Below are positions 21,028 to 31,518 of a DNA stretch of 62,000 bases, piece after piece. The first letter of the stretch is position 1, and every line of letters starts with the position of its first letter. The stretch spans positions 2,041,279 through 2,103,278 of the forward strand of contig RPFO01000312.1 in assembly GCA_009746045.1 (NCBI GenBank). The letters are read 5' to 3'. The notes beneath the pieces are model-generated. The model was not told where the DNA came from and ran no database searches. It was given only the letters and a program-made list of their open reading frames with translations. Made by a program: the position numbers and the translations under genes. This DNA is from Mesostigma viride. Lineage: Eukaryota > Streptophyta > Mesostigmatophyceae > Mesostigmatales > Mesostigmataceae.

Positions 21028-23078
21028 AAGTGCCTGGATGGCCGCAGCGGCGGCCGGGGGAGAACGAAACGCTCAGGAGTCCCCCCGATGCTGACATAGC
21101 TGTCCTCACGGCCTGCGGGCAAGGCAGTGGAGGGCGTTGCCGGCCCCCCAGAGTCCTCGGCAGAGGCAGAGGGTAACTGCAAAGGGGCAGGAGTCAGCAT
21201 GTCGGCGGGAAAGAGGTCGGCCTCCGCAAAGGGGGCCGCCGGGAGCCACTGCGCAGCCTGCGGGGCCCGGTTGCGCCACGTCTCGTCGAACTGCACGTGC
21301 TTGCGCTCGATGACACGCCCGCCGCCCGTCGCCTTGTCGGGCACCCATACGAGGTAGGCCGGGGAGTCAAGCTTGTATCCCACGAAGAGGCCATCCTCAG
21401 CGCGAGAATCAAACTTCTCACGGGCTGCCCCCTCAACCAAGACGTGGGAGGGGCAGCCAAACACACGCATGCCGGATAAATCCGCAGGGCGCCCATACAT
21501 GAGGAAGTAGGGCGTTGCGTGCTCCGGGTTGCTGCGGCAGGGCAGCCTGTTGATGATGTAGATGGCGCATGCAAAGGCTAGAGCCCAGAACTCCTTGCCG
21601 AGGCCAGCATGCGCCAGCATGCTCCTGGTCATGCTAACTGCGACGCCCCAGAATCGCTCCGCCACGCCGTTCTGCTCCGGCGTATAGGGGGACGAGAACT
21701 CTTGCCGCACGCCATACTCGGCGCAGACGGCGCGCCAGTCCTGGCCAGTGAAAACCGCGTCTTGGTCGGAGCGAAGCTCCACAGGCGCCGTGGCCGCGGA
21801 CGCCCGGAACGGCTTGATCTCCGTGGCCAGGAAGTGACGCAGGCTCCCAACGGCAGCGTCCTTCGTCTTCAAGAAGTAAACCCAGTGAAAACGAGTGGCT
21901 TCATCCGTGATGCCCAGGACATACCGCCAGTCCCCCAACACGGCAGGGGTCCGCATGGGACCTAGCAGGTCGCAGTGCAGGCGATGGCGAGGGGTCGCGC
22001 AGCGTGGCGTCGTGCTGGGGGGAAAGCTGCTCCGCCGCAAGTGTCCGGCAGGGCAGGAAGGACACGTGGGAGCCTTGGGACCGTGGGTCACCATGTTTGA
22101 GGCGGGGTCGGCGGCTAGCCGAGCAATACGATCCGCGCCAGCGTGTCCGAGGCGCAGGTGCCACTGCATCAGGTCCACGGGGGCGGCTGATGTGGCGAGG
22201 GCATGGGGCGCCACCCCGCGGAGCAAGTAAATGCCGTCACACTCCACGAGGGGGAACGTGCGGGTCCCCAAAGTGAGGCGCAGGTGCTTAAAGTCCACAT
22301 CATGGCCGGCTTTAAAGAGCTGGCTCACCGAGAGTAGGCGGGCCTGAAGGCCTGGGACATACAAAGCTGGGCCGAGGTGCACGTCCGGGGTGCCGAGCCG
22401 GAGAAGCAGAGGGCCCCTGCCGCCCGCATGCAGATTGCCGCCCGAGCCGGTGATGCGCAGCCGGAAGGCGGGATCAAATCCATCGCCAAAGTCCGCCCGG
22501 TGAGGCGTCATGTGGTACGTGGCACCCGTGTCAACCACCCACTCCGGGGCACACCTAGCCGAGGCCGTTGCGGCCGTGTGAAGCACAGAAGGAGCGGTGG
22601 TTGAGGAACCAGCCGTCGAGTCCGAGGAGGTGCTGGGGCGGGGTGCCGAGAGACGACTGCCCGAGCGGGACGGGGAAGGCGCAAGGCCGTGCACTGGACG
22701 AAGCGAGGCCTGCCCGTGAGGCTGCACACCGTCGCGCAGGGAAGCACCTAAAGGGTTGGCGCGCAGGGAAGCACACAAAGGGCCTCGACCCACGTGGAAC
22801 GCGTACGTCGTCTCCAAGGGAGGCAGGCCTGCGTCGGTGTGATGGGCGTGCCCGGCGCCGTCACCGCGGAGGTGAGCAGGGCGCTGGGCGGGATGGGCAG
22901 TCCAGCAGGTGGCGGCGTCATGTCCAGGCTTGGCGCAGACGGAGCAGGGCGGCCCGCGACCACGCCCGACCCCTGCGCCACCACCGCGACCACCACCGCG
23001 CCCGCCGCGCCCCCCGCTGCTGCCGCCATGGCTGTGGCCGTTGCCGTGGCCATTGCCGTGGGCGCGGCCGTTGCCATG

Positions 23079-23120
<42 letters not shown>

Positions 23121-23131
23121 TCCGTTGCCGG

Positions 23132-23174
<43 letters not shown>

Positions 23175-23870
23175 TCCGTTGCTGCTGCCGTTGCCGTTGC
23201 CGCGGGCACCGCCATGCCGTGGGCCACGCCCCCGGCCAGGGGTATGGTATGCGTGGTTGGAGGCAGAGCCAGAATCTGCAGGGGACGGGAGGCCACCCGT
23301 CAGCAGATCTTCAACTTCCATCAGGCGCTGCCGCAGGACCGGAACAGTCTCGACCTCGTCAAGACGGAGGGAGATTAGCGCGGGCCTGTACTCGGCGCGC
23401 AGACCGCTGAGGACGCTGGCAATGAAGGCAGCGACTGGGAACGTAATGCCTGCAGCCTGTAGCTTGGCGTACAGCAGTTCCGAGCGGTTCACATACGGCT
23501 CCACAGTCTCGCGAGCAGTTTGACGAAGTTGGGCCATTTGTTTCCACAAGTCCAGACGCATGGACTTGGTGAGCTTGCCATGCTCATAGACCTGGATGAG
23601 CTTGGTGATGGCCAGACTGCCCAGGCGACGATCCAGGGGGAGCGTCTGCATCAAGGCACGCGCAGGCCCATCGACGACGGCCAACAAGGCAACGTAAAGG
23701 AGCCGATCCAGTTGCACGTTCTGGACAACACCTGCCAGCACTCCAAGGAGGCCAGCATAAAGGGAAACAAGGCCCAAGAAATGGTCCTTAAAAGGGATCC
23801 ACAGCGTCCAATCTGAGCCGGTAAAAACCTTGACCCCACGAACATCCTTCAAAAGCTCCTTGCAAGCCAC
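20853..23870 (-). CDS. Element 1 Gag, protease and integrase
   Basis: A 1005-codon frame. Residues about 20-190 are a copia-type Gag (UBN2-like) domain. 222-280 are (Gly-Asn)n repeats coded by a GCCGTT microsatellite. A zinc knuckle CX2CX4HX4C lies at 309-322. The aspartic protease active site WVVDTGATYHMT has D447-T-G. The pre-integrase HHCC domain spans about 571-606 (HLRLGH ... CPSC). The integrase catalytic residues are D634 (HCDLLGP), D702 (LRSDQDAVF) and E738 (EQNGVAERF), with exactly 35 residues between D702 and E738. After about residue 950 the frame leaves the true coding sequence at the CCCCC run and its last 60 codons are out of phase. Its upstream end lies in the 23849-24172 frame. 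Protease before integrase is the normal copia order. Confidence 0.95.
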
Positions 23871-24172
23871 AAAGGAGGCTCGGGCGGGGCCCCCCCCGCC
23901 GTACCGCGGCTCAAACCACCACCGTCAACCGCCGGATTCTCACCGTCGGGAGCACCGTGGGCGGCGTCCTCGTCACCACCTGGCGGGTGCAAAGCCAGGG
24001 CAGCCAGCCCAGCTGCTGCGTCAAAAAATACTTCGCCTGGGAGACCCGAATCGGTAAGAGTTACGGATGATGCAGTCAAAGCGGCCAGACCGGCAGCGTC
24101 ATCGGCATCAAAATCGTTACTGCCAGCAGCGCGACCCGCGGAAGCGACCTGGCTGCGAGTGCCGGAAGCCAT
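23849..24172 (-). CDS. Element 1 Gag N terminus
   Basis: I chose ATG at 24172 (MASGTRSQVAS), because upstream codons lie in the leader with a tRNA-like B box. About 100 Ala/Gly/Asp-rich residues follow. At the run of eight G on the sense strand (plus-strand C 23890-23897) a -1 shift leads into ASFVACKELL of the main Gag frame. Without the shift the frame ends at WLARSF. Confidence 0.75.
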   Translation of the reverse strand: MASGTRSQVASAGRAAGSNDFDADDAAGLAALTASSVTLTDSGLPGEVFFDAAAGLAALALHPPGGDEDAAHGAPDGENPAVDGGGLSRGTAGGAPPEPPLWLARSF

Positions 24173-24405
24173 TCCAGCAAAAAAACAGCAAAAAACTCCG
24201 GAAAAAAAGGTAACGTTGGCCAATAGATTCCGGCCAGGAATCGAACCAAGCACCTTTCGTATCACGCGCCAGACGGGAATCAAACCTCCGCCTACGCTGT
24301 CGTCATGCAAATCTCGCCGAAATACACAAATCTAAAGTCAACCGCGAGCAGAGCCTCGGGAAACGACTTTTACCAGCGGTAAGCAGGTCGAAAGGCGTGC
24401 GAACC

Positions 24406-24419
24406 GCACTCCGATGCCA
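24406..24419 (-). promoter_or_regulatory. Element 1 primer binding site
   Basis: Directly after the 5' LTR the sense strand reads TGGCATCGGAGTGC. It begins with the TGG that pairs with tRNA CCA ends and resembles TGGTATCAGAGC, the initiator-Met site of many plant copia elements, so a tRNA primer is likely. Which tRNA is used cannot be told here. Confidence 0.65.
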
Positions 24420-24851
24420 TGTTAGGAGTGAGAAAACAATGTTTGCCACAAAGTTTTACTTTATTTCACTCAGATAAAAATAAGTCTCAGTCGGCAGCTG
24501 GCCGGCTGCTAGTTCCACCACAGGAGTGTGTGAGGTGTGAGGCACTAAGAGGGCAAACAAGGTGCGTAGCTTCGCCTTTTAAACAATTCCAGGCTCAGCT
24601 ACTGGGTAGCAGTTATGATCTACCTACAACGTGGCCACACCAAACCGGTTCTTTTCTGACTGTGTGGCAGTTACAATCATAACGTGATCTCAAGCCAACC
24701 ATTCACAACCAAAGTTCAAGGTCAGTCACAGAATGACTGGGTCACTTATGGAACAGAACTTAAACATGCGGCACATGCCCGTTCATGTAGTCCAGAGCTA
24801 GCACTAAACTATAAGTACTAGTTTCAGGCAGGTGTGTCGATACTTCTGACA
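24420..24851 (-). repeat. Element 1 5' LTR
   Basis: 432 bp. It carries the promoter for the minus-strand element by position. It is followed by TGGCATCGGAGTGC as the primer site. Confidence 0.97.
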
Positions 24852-26740
24852 GACTTTTCAGTTGACTGGGGCGCGGCGCCGGGGCAACGGCGCGAACACA
24901 AGTACCTACTTTATTCCGGAAAACGCGGGAAGATAAAAGTCTGCACTGTTGGCACGTGTGCGCAACTGCGCATCTGCCACACCGGCGCATGGAAAGCACT
25001 TACAAGATCGAAAATTGCCGCAGATCGACACGCACGATGCGGGTTTTTTGTCACGTCCTGCATGGATGTCTCAGTCCTATTGTAGCCATGCAAGCTTATC
25101 ACTAGACCGTCCGTTGTTTGATCATGAGTTCAAGCCTAATTCGCCTCCGTCTAACCTAAACGGAAGGAAATCTGTTGACAGTGCTATTTTGCCCTTTGAA
25201 CGTGCCTAGTAGCTAGGCCTAGCTAGTTGGCATGCAGCTGTCTTGAACCACCCGCCCATTAACAGCAAAACAGTCGTTTACTGTCGAGGCGCAACTAGTA
25301 GTCCGGTGGCCAAATGGAGGCAATCGACAGAAACACGGCAAATGCCGATCGAGCAACCGAAAGGCCAAATTACGTCTGATAAATTCACGCCACAGCCTGT
25401 GCCCGGAACGTTTATCATCGTGCTGAGTTTGGGGCATTTCGCGACGCTCGGGTTTCTGAGCATAGGGCTGCATCTTCTGTGGAATTTCCCCTTGTACTTC
25501 CTGGTACTGTCAGTCTACTTAACGGAAGTCTTTGCTCTCCTTACCCACAGGACCGGACATCGAAGATAGAGCGGGTGGTGCGTCAGGCTGTAAATTGGTA
25601 CGGTTTTTTTTTTGTTTTTTTTTTTCTCCCATCAGGCGCGACGTACGAATGCAGCTGCGCATGCCGGCTGCGGCGATTTTCTCCGCAGGGCCATTGCCAC
25701 GAGCCGACTGCTTGCGGTACCAGTATAAAGTACCGAGTTTTTTTAAAAAAATTCTCTCCAGTCAGCGTGCTGTTTTATTCAGACCTACGGAGATTAGAGA
25801 TAGGCTGCTCACGATCCAGTGTTGTCTCATCGCCGTTTTGAGTACTATACCCCAATCGCCATGATTTTTTCGCGCTCACACCTTGCTTGTACTCGCTACA
25901 ATTTATATAGTAGTATATAATATGACGTCACATCGCAACCGTTCTGTAGATCTTCGGCTAGGTAAATTGCCAAAACTATCTATTTCTTGCTGCTCTTGGA
26001 TTTATGACGCCCACGGCATCTCCGACTGATATTTAGAACCAATCAAATAGTATACGTACTACTAGTAGTATATCAAAGAGATTGTACACCATATAAAAAA
26101 TGCCGTGCTTACCAGCTTAGTTCATTCTAGCCTATAAATATACTCCATTAACCAGTCCTGAGTCAATGCAAGTCATAATATTCTGACATCATTGTTAGCA
26201 ATTCTAGTAGTAGTACCCATCGCGTGGCCTGGCCGCAATGAGCTGGACCTTCCATGGTATTTATAACTCGTGCCAGGGGTGCACATGAATCATGGCTATA
26301 CTCGGCCTGTTGTGCTAGGCAGCCTTTGGGCAGAGGCACGCCCTGACTCTCCTCGCTGGGCACCCGTTGAGTCGTCACGTACGCACATATGGACGGTGTA
26401 ACGTTTCAGCAAGTGTTAGCTGACCGGGAATACATAGGACGAAGGACTGGGGACACCATTGTGAAATGTGGTCTACTGTACCTGGCTGGTGGTACACCTC
26501 GCAGACTGGCAGCACCCATTCACTGCATGGCACTGATTAAAACGTAACAAATGTGGGCACATTTGTTCCGTAGTATAAACTGATCGATGTTGAGACACTA
26601 GTAGGGCTGTCAGTGCTACCCATAGTGATAATGCTCCTATAGTATAGTATATGGCTTCGCGAGGGCAACCCCTCGACCCTTTGTGCCGTATACGTGCCTG
26701 TCCCGCACGTGCCCTCATTGTTATTCAGTCCGTACGTCGG
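24852..26740. other. Intergenic, no gene supported
   Basis: Contains an AT-rich part with T runs (about 25603-25630) and ORFs up to 120 codons without recognisable motifs. It ends at the target duplication of element 2. Confidence 0.5.
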
Positions 26741-26745
26741 CCAGT

Positions 26746-27192
26746 AGTTAATAAACGAATGGACCCCTCAATGCTCAATGGCCTAACGCATGTGTTTATT
26801 ACAATAAATCACAAGCCCCGCACCCAACGTGCACAAGGGCATTTAGCATTGTCGACAAGCAACGCCCTGCCTGGCCGCCACGTCTGCATGGAGCAGCCGA
26901 CAGTGGCCGTTGGGCTCTGTGGTGCAGCCTGAGTGGCGCGACGCCACTGCTAGACTCTCAGGACCTTAGTCCAACGTCCGACACCTCAATGTCAGTCCCG
27001 AGTGGGTACTGGCGACGCCGTACCGCCAATCCTACTTGGGTACTGGCGTCCGTCACCAGGACTCGGCTATCGAATAGTCTAGCCTGACGAATCACATATA
27101 GCCGGGACTTCTGACCGAGCCTACACGTGCGAAACCCCAGATAGCACATTGCTATCTGGTACTTAGCCTATGTCCACGACTAGAGGCTAACT
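26746..27192 (-). repeat. Element 2 3' LTR
   Basis: 447 bp. It starts AGTTAATAAACGAATGG and ends GAGGCTAACT on the plus strand. It has GCAT more than the other LTR near 26885. Confidence 0.93.
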
Positions 27193-27230
27193 CCAGTTTT
27201 ATTCTTTTTTTTTCTTTTTTTTTTTTTAAG
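27193..27230 (-). promoter_or_regulatory. Element 2 polypurine tract
   Basis: The sense strand has long A runs with single G and ends AAAAAGAATAAAACTGG directly before the LTR (AGTTAGCC). The final TGG next to AGTT is shared with element 3 (ATTGG, then AGTT). Confidence 0.75.
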
Positions 27231-27559
27231 GCATCAGTGCTGCACCTCCAGTTTTTATTCCTTTTTGTTTTTTTCAGGTACTTGGCAATATCATGAATAA
27301 GACATTGGTACAGGAAAACTCATATCAGACCACAATGGACGTTGTGAATTAAAGCGCCCACAGACCCCATTGCCTTTAAATCTGACAGTGTCTTTGAGGT
27401 TTCTGAACCTAGGATCCCCTGTTTGTACAAGTCAGTGGAGTGATGAGTGGCTATGGAAAAACCAGGGGGCACATCAAGAAATTATTATGTTTGTTGCCAA
27501 GTTGCCACCAGCTGGGAAAGACCATAGTCTGCACCATTAGTCTGGAGTGCCCTATTTCA

Positions 27560-30211
27560 TCATCCATTTGTCTGACTAGACAGATAGGGATTCATTGCAT
27601 CACACAGAAGCTGGTACTGGGTTGCTGCTAATGACGGAATCTTGGTCAATGCGTCAGCCAGGTTCTCCTCGTCTGGCAGATGCTGCCAGCTGGAAAAATA
27701 GCTTGTTTCCTGTTTCAAAATCACCCAGTCCAGATCAGTATGCACAGCAGCAGTCACAGATTTCTTGTTAAGGAAACTAATGACTGACTGACTGTCAGTG
27801 TGTAAGTGAGCATGCACATCAGCCTTGCTGCCAGCCTGAGTTTGCAACCAGGTTAGTATGTGCTGAAGGGATCGAGCATGCTGCACAGCAGACACCACAG
27901 CACGGCACTCAGCAGAGTTACTGCCAACAGCTTTTCTGCGATGCAATCTGCTGTACCACGACACCATGGACATATAGTCTCCCTTGTTGGTAAGGAAGAA
28001 CACCCCAGCCTCCCTGGCATCCATTTTTGTTATTACCCTACTCTCCATGGAGCTGTCCATCAGACAGTTAATGTGAATATCTTCCATGAGGTTGAGTGGA
28101 TGAATGACAAGGGAAGGTCCAGCCTTTAGTAGCTTCTGGAGATCCTTAGGTTTCATGGTTTGTAATACTGTGTCATCAATCCTGCTGACCACTGCCAGAT
28201 GAGGTGCACAGATAGCACTCAGCCACCCTAATTTTCCTTTGACAGTAGCACACATGTGAGCAGGAATGCACGGAATATCAAGCAGCTCTAGGCATTCTTC
28301 TAAGTACTGGGCAGGCGGGGATAGAGTACACACCCACTGTTCCTGTTGCTCTTCCAGTGCTAGCATTATGCCACAGAACTGTAGGGGTTCTGGCCCCAGC
28401 TCTGTCTGCTTTCCAATCTCATATGACTGCTGAACCTGCTGAATGAACTTGTCAACTTCAGCTCTTGGTCCACAAATCAGTTGGTCATCACCATGCCACA
28501 CAAACAGGAGCAAGCCAGAGGGTGTGGGCACAGCAAAGAGACAAGGGTCCAGATCATCATAAGTGGCATTAAGTTTCTTGAACACCTCTTCTGCTGATTT
28601 TCTGAAGATAGTGGGAGCACTTTGCAAACCTTCCACCCCTAGATTTAGGAGTAGATATGGCTCATCAATATCATGTGCCCATGCAGCAGGGGTGGGAACC
28701 ACATAGACCTGACCCTTCCACACATCTTGCGCTTTATCAGGGTCCCCTCTAAGGAAAGCCCTTTTGATATCAGTAGCTTTGCAGGCATAATCTTGGCCAG
28801 CATTGAGATGGTGGAGGAAGACAGAGAGCAGTATCCTGAGGGATGTTTGCTGCAGCCCAGGAGTGTAGAGTTCACCCTTGGACAGTTTTGACATGCCTTT
28901 TAATTCTGTCACACATGGCCTAGCATGATATATAGGTGAGCCTACTGGCTGTGCCTTGTGTTTTAGCACAAACTTGAGTCTCAACTTTTTGGCACCTTCT
29001 GGAATTTCCCAGACAGGAGTGACAGGTGGCTTATAGTCAGGATGCTTAGGGTTTGGCAGCACCCACTCTTCGCGGGCTTGGTGCCTAATGGCTTGGATCC
29101 ATTTTTGAAACCCTTTTTGTGTTTTGCATTGTTGGATTAGAGCATCATAGTTGTGAGGAGAGTGCATGGCTAAGTCCCACTTTCCAACCCCAAAGGACTG
29201 CGGGTGTGGCCTTTGATTGTGCACCTTTTTCTCTAGGTCAGGGATTTCACCTGGCCCATATTTGATGTTAATGGCCTTGATATAGGCATCTAATCCATGA
29301 ACCAGTTGGGACAATGGAATCTTGTAGTGATCCAAGGGAATGGCTCCTACCCCAGTCACACGCAGCTGGCTAGCAGTGATGGTGACACCTGGGTAAGAGA
29401 TAAAGGGTTCTCCCAACAAAGCATTGCCCATGTACCCTTCCACTACCTGGAAAGGTGTCTGGATGCCAAGTATGGGGATCATTACTTGACCCAACACATC
29501 TAAGGTTGTTTTGCCTGAAAAATCTTGCACCTGTGTCCATGGTGAGGGTGCAAGTTGCAGACCAGGAATGGCTTGTGCACTGATCACACTGACCTGTGCC
29601 TGAGTGTCCACAGCTAGGATGCAGGATTCCTGGCTATAATCGGAGCACACAGCAGAGACCTTGGCCAAACCTGAGGCTTGTTTAGCCTTGCTCTTGTGAG
29701 CCTTATGCAGAGCTGCCAGGGCTTTTTCTAGCTTGGATTTGAACTCAGCTGGATTGCCTTTGTTTTGCTCTGGTACCTCATGCCTGGTTGAACTCTGCCC
29801 AGAGGGACTTACACCAGGTTGTGGGGTGACACGTACCTCACTGAGGGGTGGAGGAATGACAGAGGGTGTGGTAGTGCCATCATCAGCTCCTGGTGTTGGA
29901 ATGCTGGGTGGTTCTGCTTGCTCACCAGAGTTAAGGAGGGAATCCATGTTCAAGGACTCTTCCCCTGGCACGTCTGCCAAAGGAGGGAAATACTTCTTAA
30001 CTCTATGACTGCTCACCCTGTGTTTTCTCCCTGTTTCCAAACTTCGAATATCCATATTTTTTCCTTTTTTGGTCATTCTTAGAACAGTGCACGGACCATA
30101 CCACATGCCTGTCTTGCCATGTTTGGTTTCTTTGAAATATAGGACTTGTTCACCCAGTTGGAATACTGTTCTGGGGTGTGTTATGTCCTTTTCAGCTAGC
30201 TTATCAGCCAC
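27560..30211 (-). CDS. Element 2 protease-like domain, reverse transcriptase and RNase H
   Basis: 883 codons. Residues about 18-75 (LGEQVLYFKETKHGKTG, then MWYGPCTVL) are an SH3-like end of the integrase. A retropepsin-like domain follows at about 196-275: SCILAVDTQAQVSVIS with D202-T-Q instead of D-T-G, a PILG strand, and NALLGEPFIS, the usual ILG-x-x-F/L block. RT spans about 380-700 with D481 in DIKRAFLRGD and HGDD at 573-576 in place of YVDD. RNase H signs are LMDSSMESR, AECRAV, HTDSQSV and ADALTK. The ORF is reached from the integrase frame by a -1 step near 30215. The reported first Met is inside the polyprotein and is not a start. A protease located after IN is not the copia or gypsy arrangement known to me. 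Confidence 0.92.
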   Translation of the reverse strand: MADKLAEKDITHPRTVFQLGEQVLYFKETKHGKTGMWYGPCTVLRMTKKGKNMDIRSLETGRKHRVSSHRVKKYFPPLADVPGEESLNMDSLLNSGEQAEPPSIPTPGADDGTTTPSVIPPPLSEVRVTPQPGVSPSGQSSTRHEVPEQNKGNPAEFKSKLEKALAALHKAHKSKAKQASGLAKVSAVCSDYSQESCILAVDTQAQVSVISAQAIPGLQLAPSPWTQVQDFSGKTTLDVLGQVMIPILGIQTPFQVVEGYMGNALLGEPFISYPGVTITASQLRVTGVGAIPLDHYKIPLSQLVHGLDAYIKAINIKYGPGEIPDLEKKVHNQRPHPQSFGVGKWDLAMHSPHNYDALIQQCKTQKGFQKWIQAIRHQAREEWVLPNPKHPDYKPPVTPVWEIPEGAKKLRLKFVLKHKAQPVGSPIYHARPCVTELKGMSKLSKGELYTPGLQQTSLRILLSVFLHHLNAGQDYACKATDIKRAFLRGDPDKAQDVWKGQVYVVPTPAAWAHDIDEPYLLLNLGVEGLQSAPTIFRKSAEEVFKKLNATYDDLDPCLFAVPTPSGLLLFVWHGDDQLICGPRAEVDKFIQQVQQSYEIGKQTELGPEPLQFCGIMLALEEQQEQWVCTLSPPAQYLEECLELLDIPCIPAHMCATVKGKLGWLSAICAPHLAVVSRIDDTVLQTMKPKDLQKLLKAGPSLVIHPLNLMEDIHINCLMDSSMESRVITKMDAREAGVFFLTNKGDYMSMVSWYSRLHRRKAVGSNSAECRAVVSAVQHARSLQHILTWLQTQAGSKADVHAHLHTDSQSVISFLNKKSVTAAVHTDLDWVILKQETSYFSSWQHLPDEENLADALTKIPSLAATQYQLLCDAMNPYLSSQTNG

Positions 30212-31518
30212 TTTAGCCTTACTGTGTTATACAGAGCTAATACCTCTGGAGGGTACACACCTGCCTGTAAGCCAATGGGAAGGATTTCCCCCCATGGTGC
30301 ATGCAACACAGGTCTAAGGTTAAGTGTAGCACAGATTTCACTGCACCACAGTGCTCTGTCAGCATAGCTTCCAGATGTGGCTTTCAGGTCAGTGGATTTC
30401 GCCACTAAAGTTTTGACTGACCTGATGGTTCTTTCAATGACACCCTGCCCTTCATGATCTTGCAATCCAGCAATCTCAATATTAGCATCCCATCCTTCAC
30501 ACTCAGCCAGACAGCTAAACTGTTGATCAAGCAGTATAGTGTCAACTGGGTAGAATCTGGGCAATGCTATCACAAGTGCTGCACGCAGTTGCTCTTTAGC
30601 CATTCCAGGTAGGGGTTCCATGACAGTGAATCTGGACCATGTGTCTTTTAGGATCAGATATTGTTCACCATCGATATGCACGACATCACCCACAATTATT
30701 CCCCTTTGGGTGGGTGGTGTTGCGACATGCCATTTGGGAGGTTTTGGGCCATGGAACTGACATTGCTGGCAGTGTTTTCTAGCCAACCTGACAGCATTCC
30801 TGAGTCGTGAACCTCCTGCTCTTCTGGCAATCTTTTCTGCCACCACCTCATGACCCATGGCTATGTGGAGCTGGGTTGCTAGTTCCCTTAAGTCTACTGT
30901 GTCAACAGCAGCTGGGGTAAGAGCTTTGAGGTAGGGCAGTATCACATTATACGTGGAGGAGATTTTCTGAGCTGCCTCAAAATCTAGCAGTCCCTTGTCT
31001 TTATCCCCAATGATAATGAGATCATATAAATCCACATAGGCGTGCTGTGAGGACGTACATCCTTTTGGAGCCTTGTCCTGCCGGTCGCACCACGTGCCGG
31101 GGGGCAGATGGCGGGGGTGCTTGCAACCGAAGCAGAGGTCCACGTCGCCTACTGCGGGGTTCCACTTGCAGTCCGCCCGCTGGTGTCCCTTGGTGCCACA
31201 CCGGGTGCACTTGTTCTTGGGACCTGCATGGGGGGCTGAGCAGTGGGTGCAGGGGTGGGTGGGGCAGGTGTGGGGGGGGTGGGCCGCCTCCACTGGTTTG
31301 GCTTGAGCTGAGCAGGCTGTCCCGGCTGGCCTTGGGGCTGGTTGCCCTTGGCCTTCTTGGACTGGCCGCCCTGCTGCCCCCCTAGCTGGCGCTTTTTTCC
31401 TTGCCCCTTCCCTTGGGTCTGTTGGACCTTGGGGGTTGGGGTTGCAGACGGAGCACCTATAGCCAGGGGAGTCAGGCAGTCTTGGATATGGTTCATCCCC
31501 GCCCGGAAATCGTTCCAC
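30196..31518 (-). CDS. Element 2 zinc knuckles and integrase
   Basis: 440 codons. After an out-of-phase Pro-rich start the true coding sequence begins around the C8 run (31272-31279). A zinc knuckle CTRCGTKGHQRADC (CX2CX4HX4C) is followed by a second Cys/His cluster, CFGCKHPRH. The integrase has the HHCC part LHIAMGH ... CQQC, D1 in GDVVHIDGEQY, D2 in LLDQQFSC and E in GQGVIERTIR, with about 30 residues between D2 and E, shorter than the DX35E of element 1. It ends LALYNTVRLKW at a stop only 16 bp into the next ORF. Integrase inserts the cDNA and makes the 5-bp duplication. Confidence 0.88.
   Translation of the reverse strand: MERFPGGDEPYPRLPDSPGYRCSVCNPNPQGPTDPREGARKKAPARGAAGRPVQEGQGQPAPRPAGTACSAQAKPVEAAHPPHTCPTHPCTHCSAPHAGPKNKCTRCGTKGHQRADCKWNPAVGDVDLCFGCKHPRHLPPGTWCDRQDKAPKGCTSSQHAYVDLYDLIIIGDKDKGLLDFEAAQKISSTYNVILPYLKALTPAAVDTVDLRELATQLHIAMGHEVVAEKIARRAGGSRLRNAVRLARKHCQQCQFHGPKPPKWHVATPPTQRGIIVGDVVHIDGEQYLILKDTWSRFTVMEPLPGMAKEQLRAALVIALPRFYPVDTILLDQQFSCLAECEGWDANIEIAGLQDHEGQGVIERTIRSVKTLVAKSTDLKATSGSYADRALWCSEICATLNLRPVLHAPWGEILPIGLQAGVYPPEVLALYNTVRLKWLIS

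Larger units (their letters stand above)
18470..24851 (-). mobile_element. Element 1: complete Ty1/copia LTR retrotransposon
   Basis: A 6,382-bp element read on the minus strand. LTRs of 432 bp (18470-18901 and 24420-24851) begin TG and end CA and differ at only one base by eye. A 5-bp target duplication GACTT flanks the element (18465-18469 and 24852-24856). The domain order gag, zinc knuckle, protease (DTG), integrase (DX35E), RT and RNase H is that of canonical Ty1/copia. Three frame breaks interrupt the polyprotein, at C/G runs near 23890, 21056 and 19320, each shifting -1. With LTRs this similar the insertion is recent, so the breaks may be sequencing errors or very young mutations. It serves as the canonical comparison for elements 2-4. 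Confidence 0.97.

Noticed and set aside
22568-23523. Plus-strand ORFs opposite the element 1 gag (Arg-, Ala- or Pro/Leu-rich)
   Set aside because: They are antisense shadows of the (Gly-Asn)n microsatellite and gag coding region.
24225-24300. tRNA gene in the leader of element 1 (GGTTCGATTCC on the minus strand)
   Set aside because: A B-box-like word is present, but no matching acceptor stem, D arm or anticodon arm forms.
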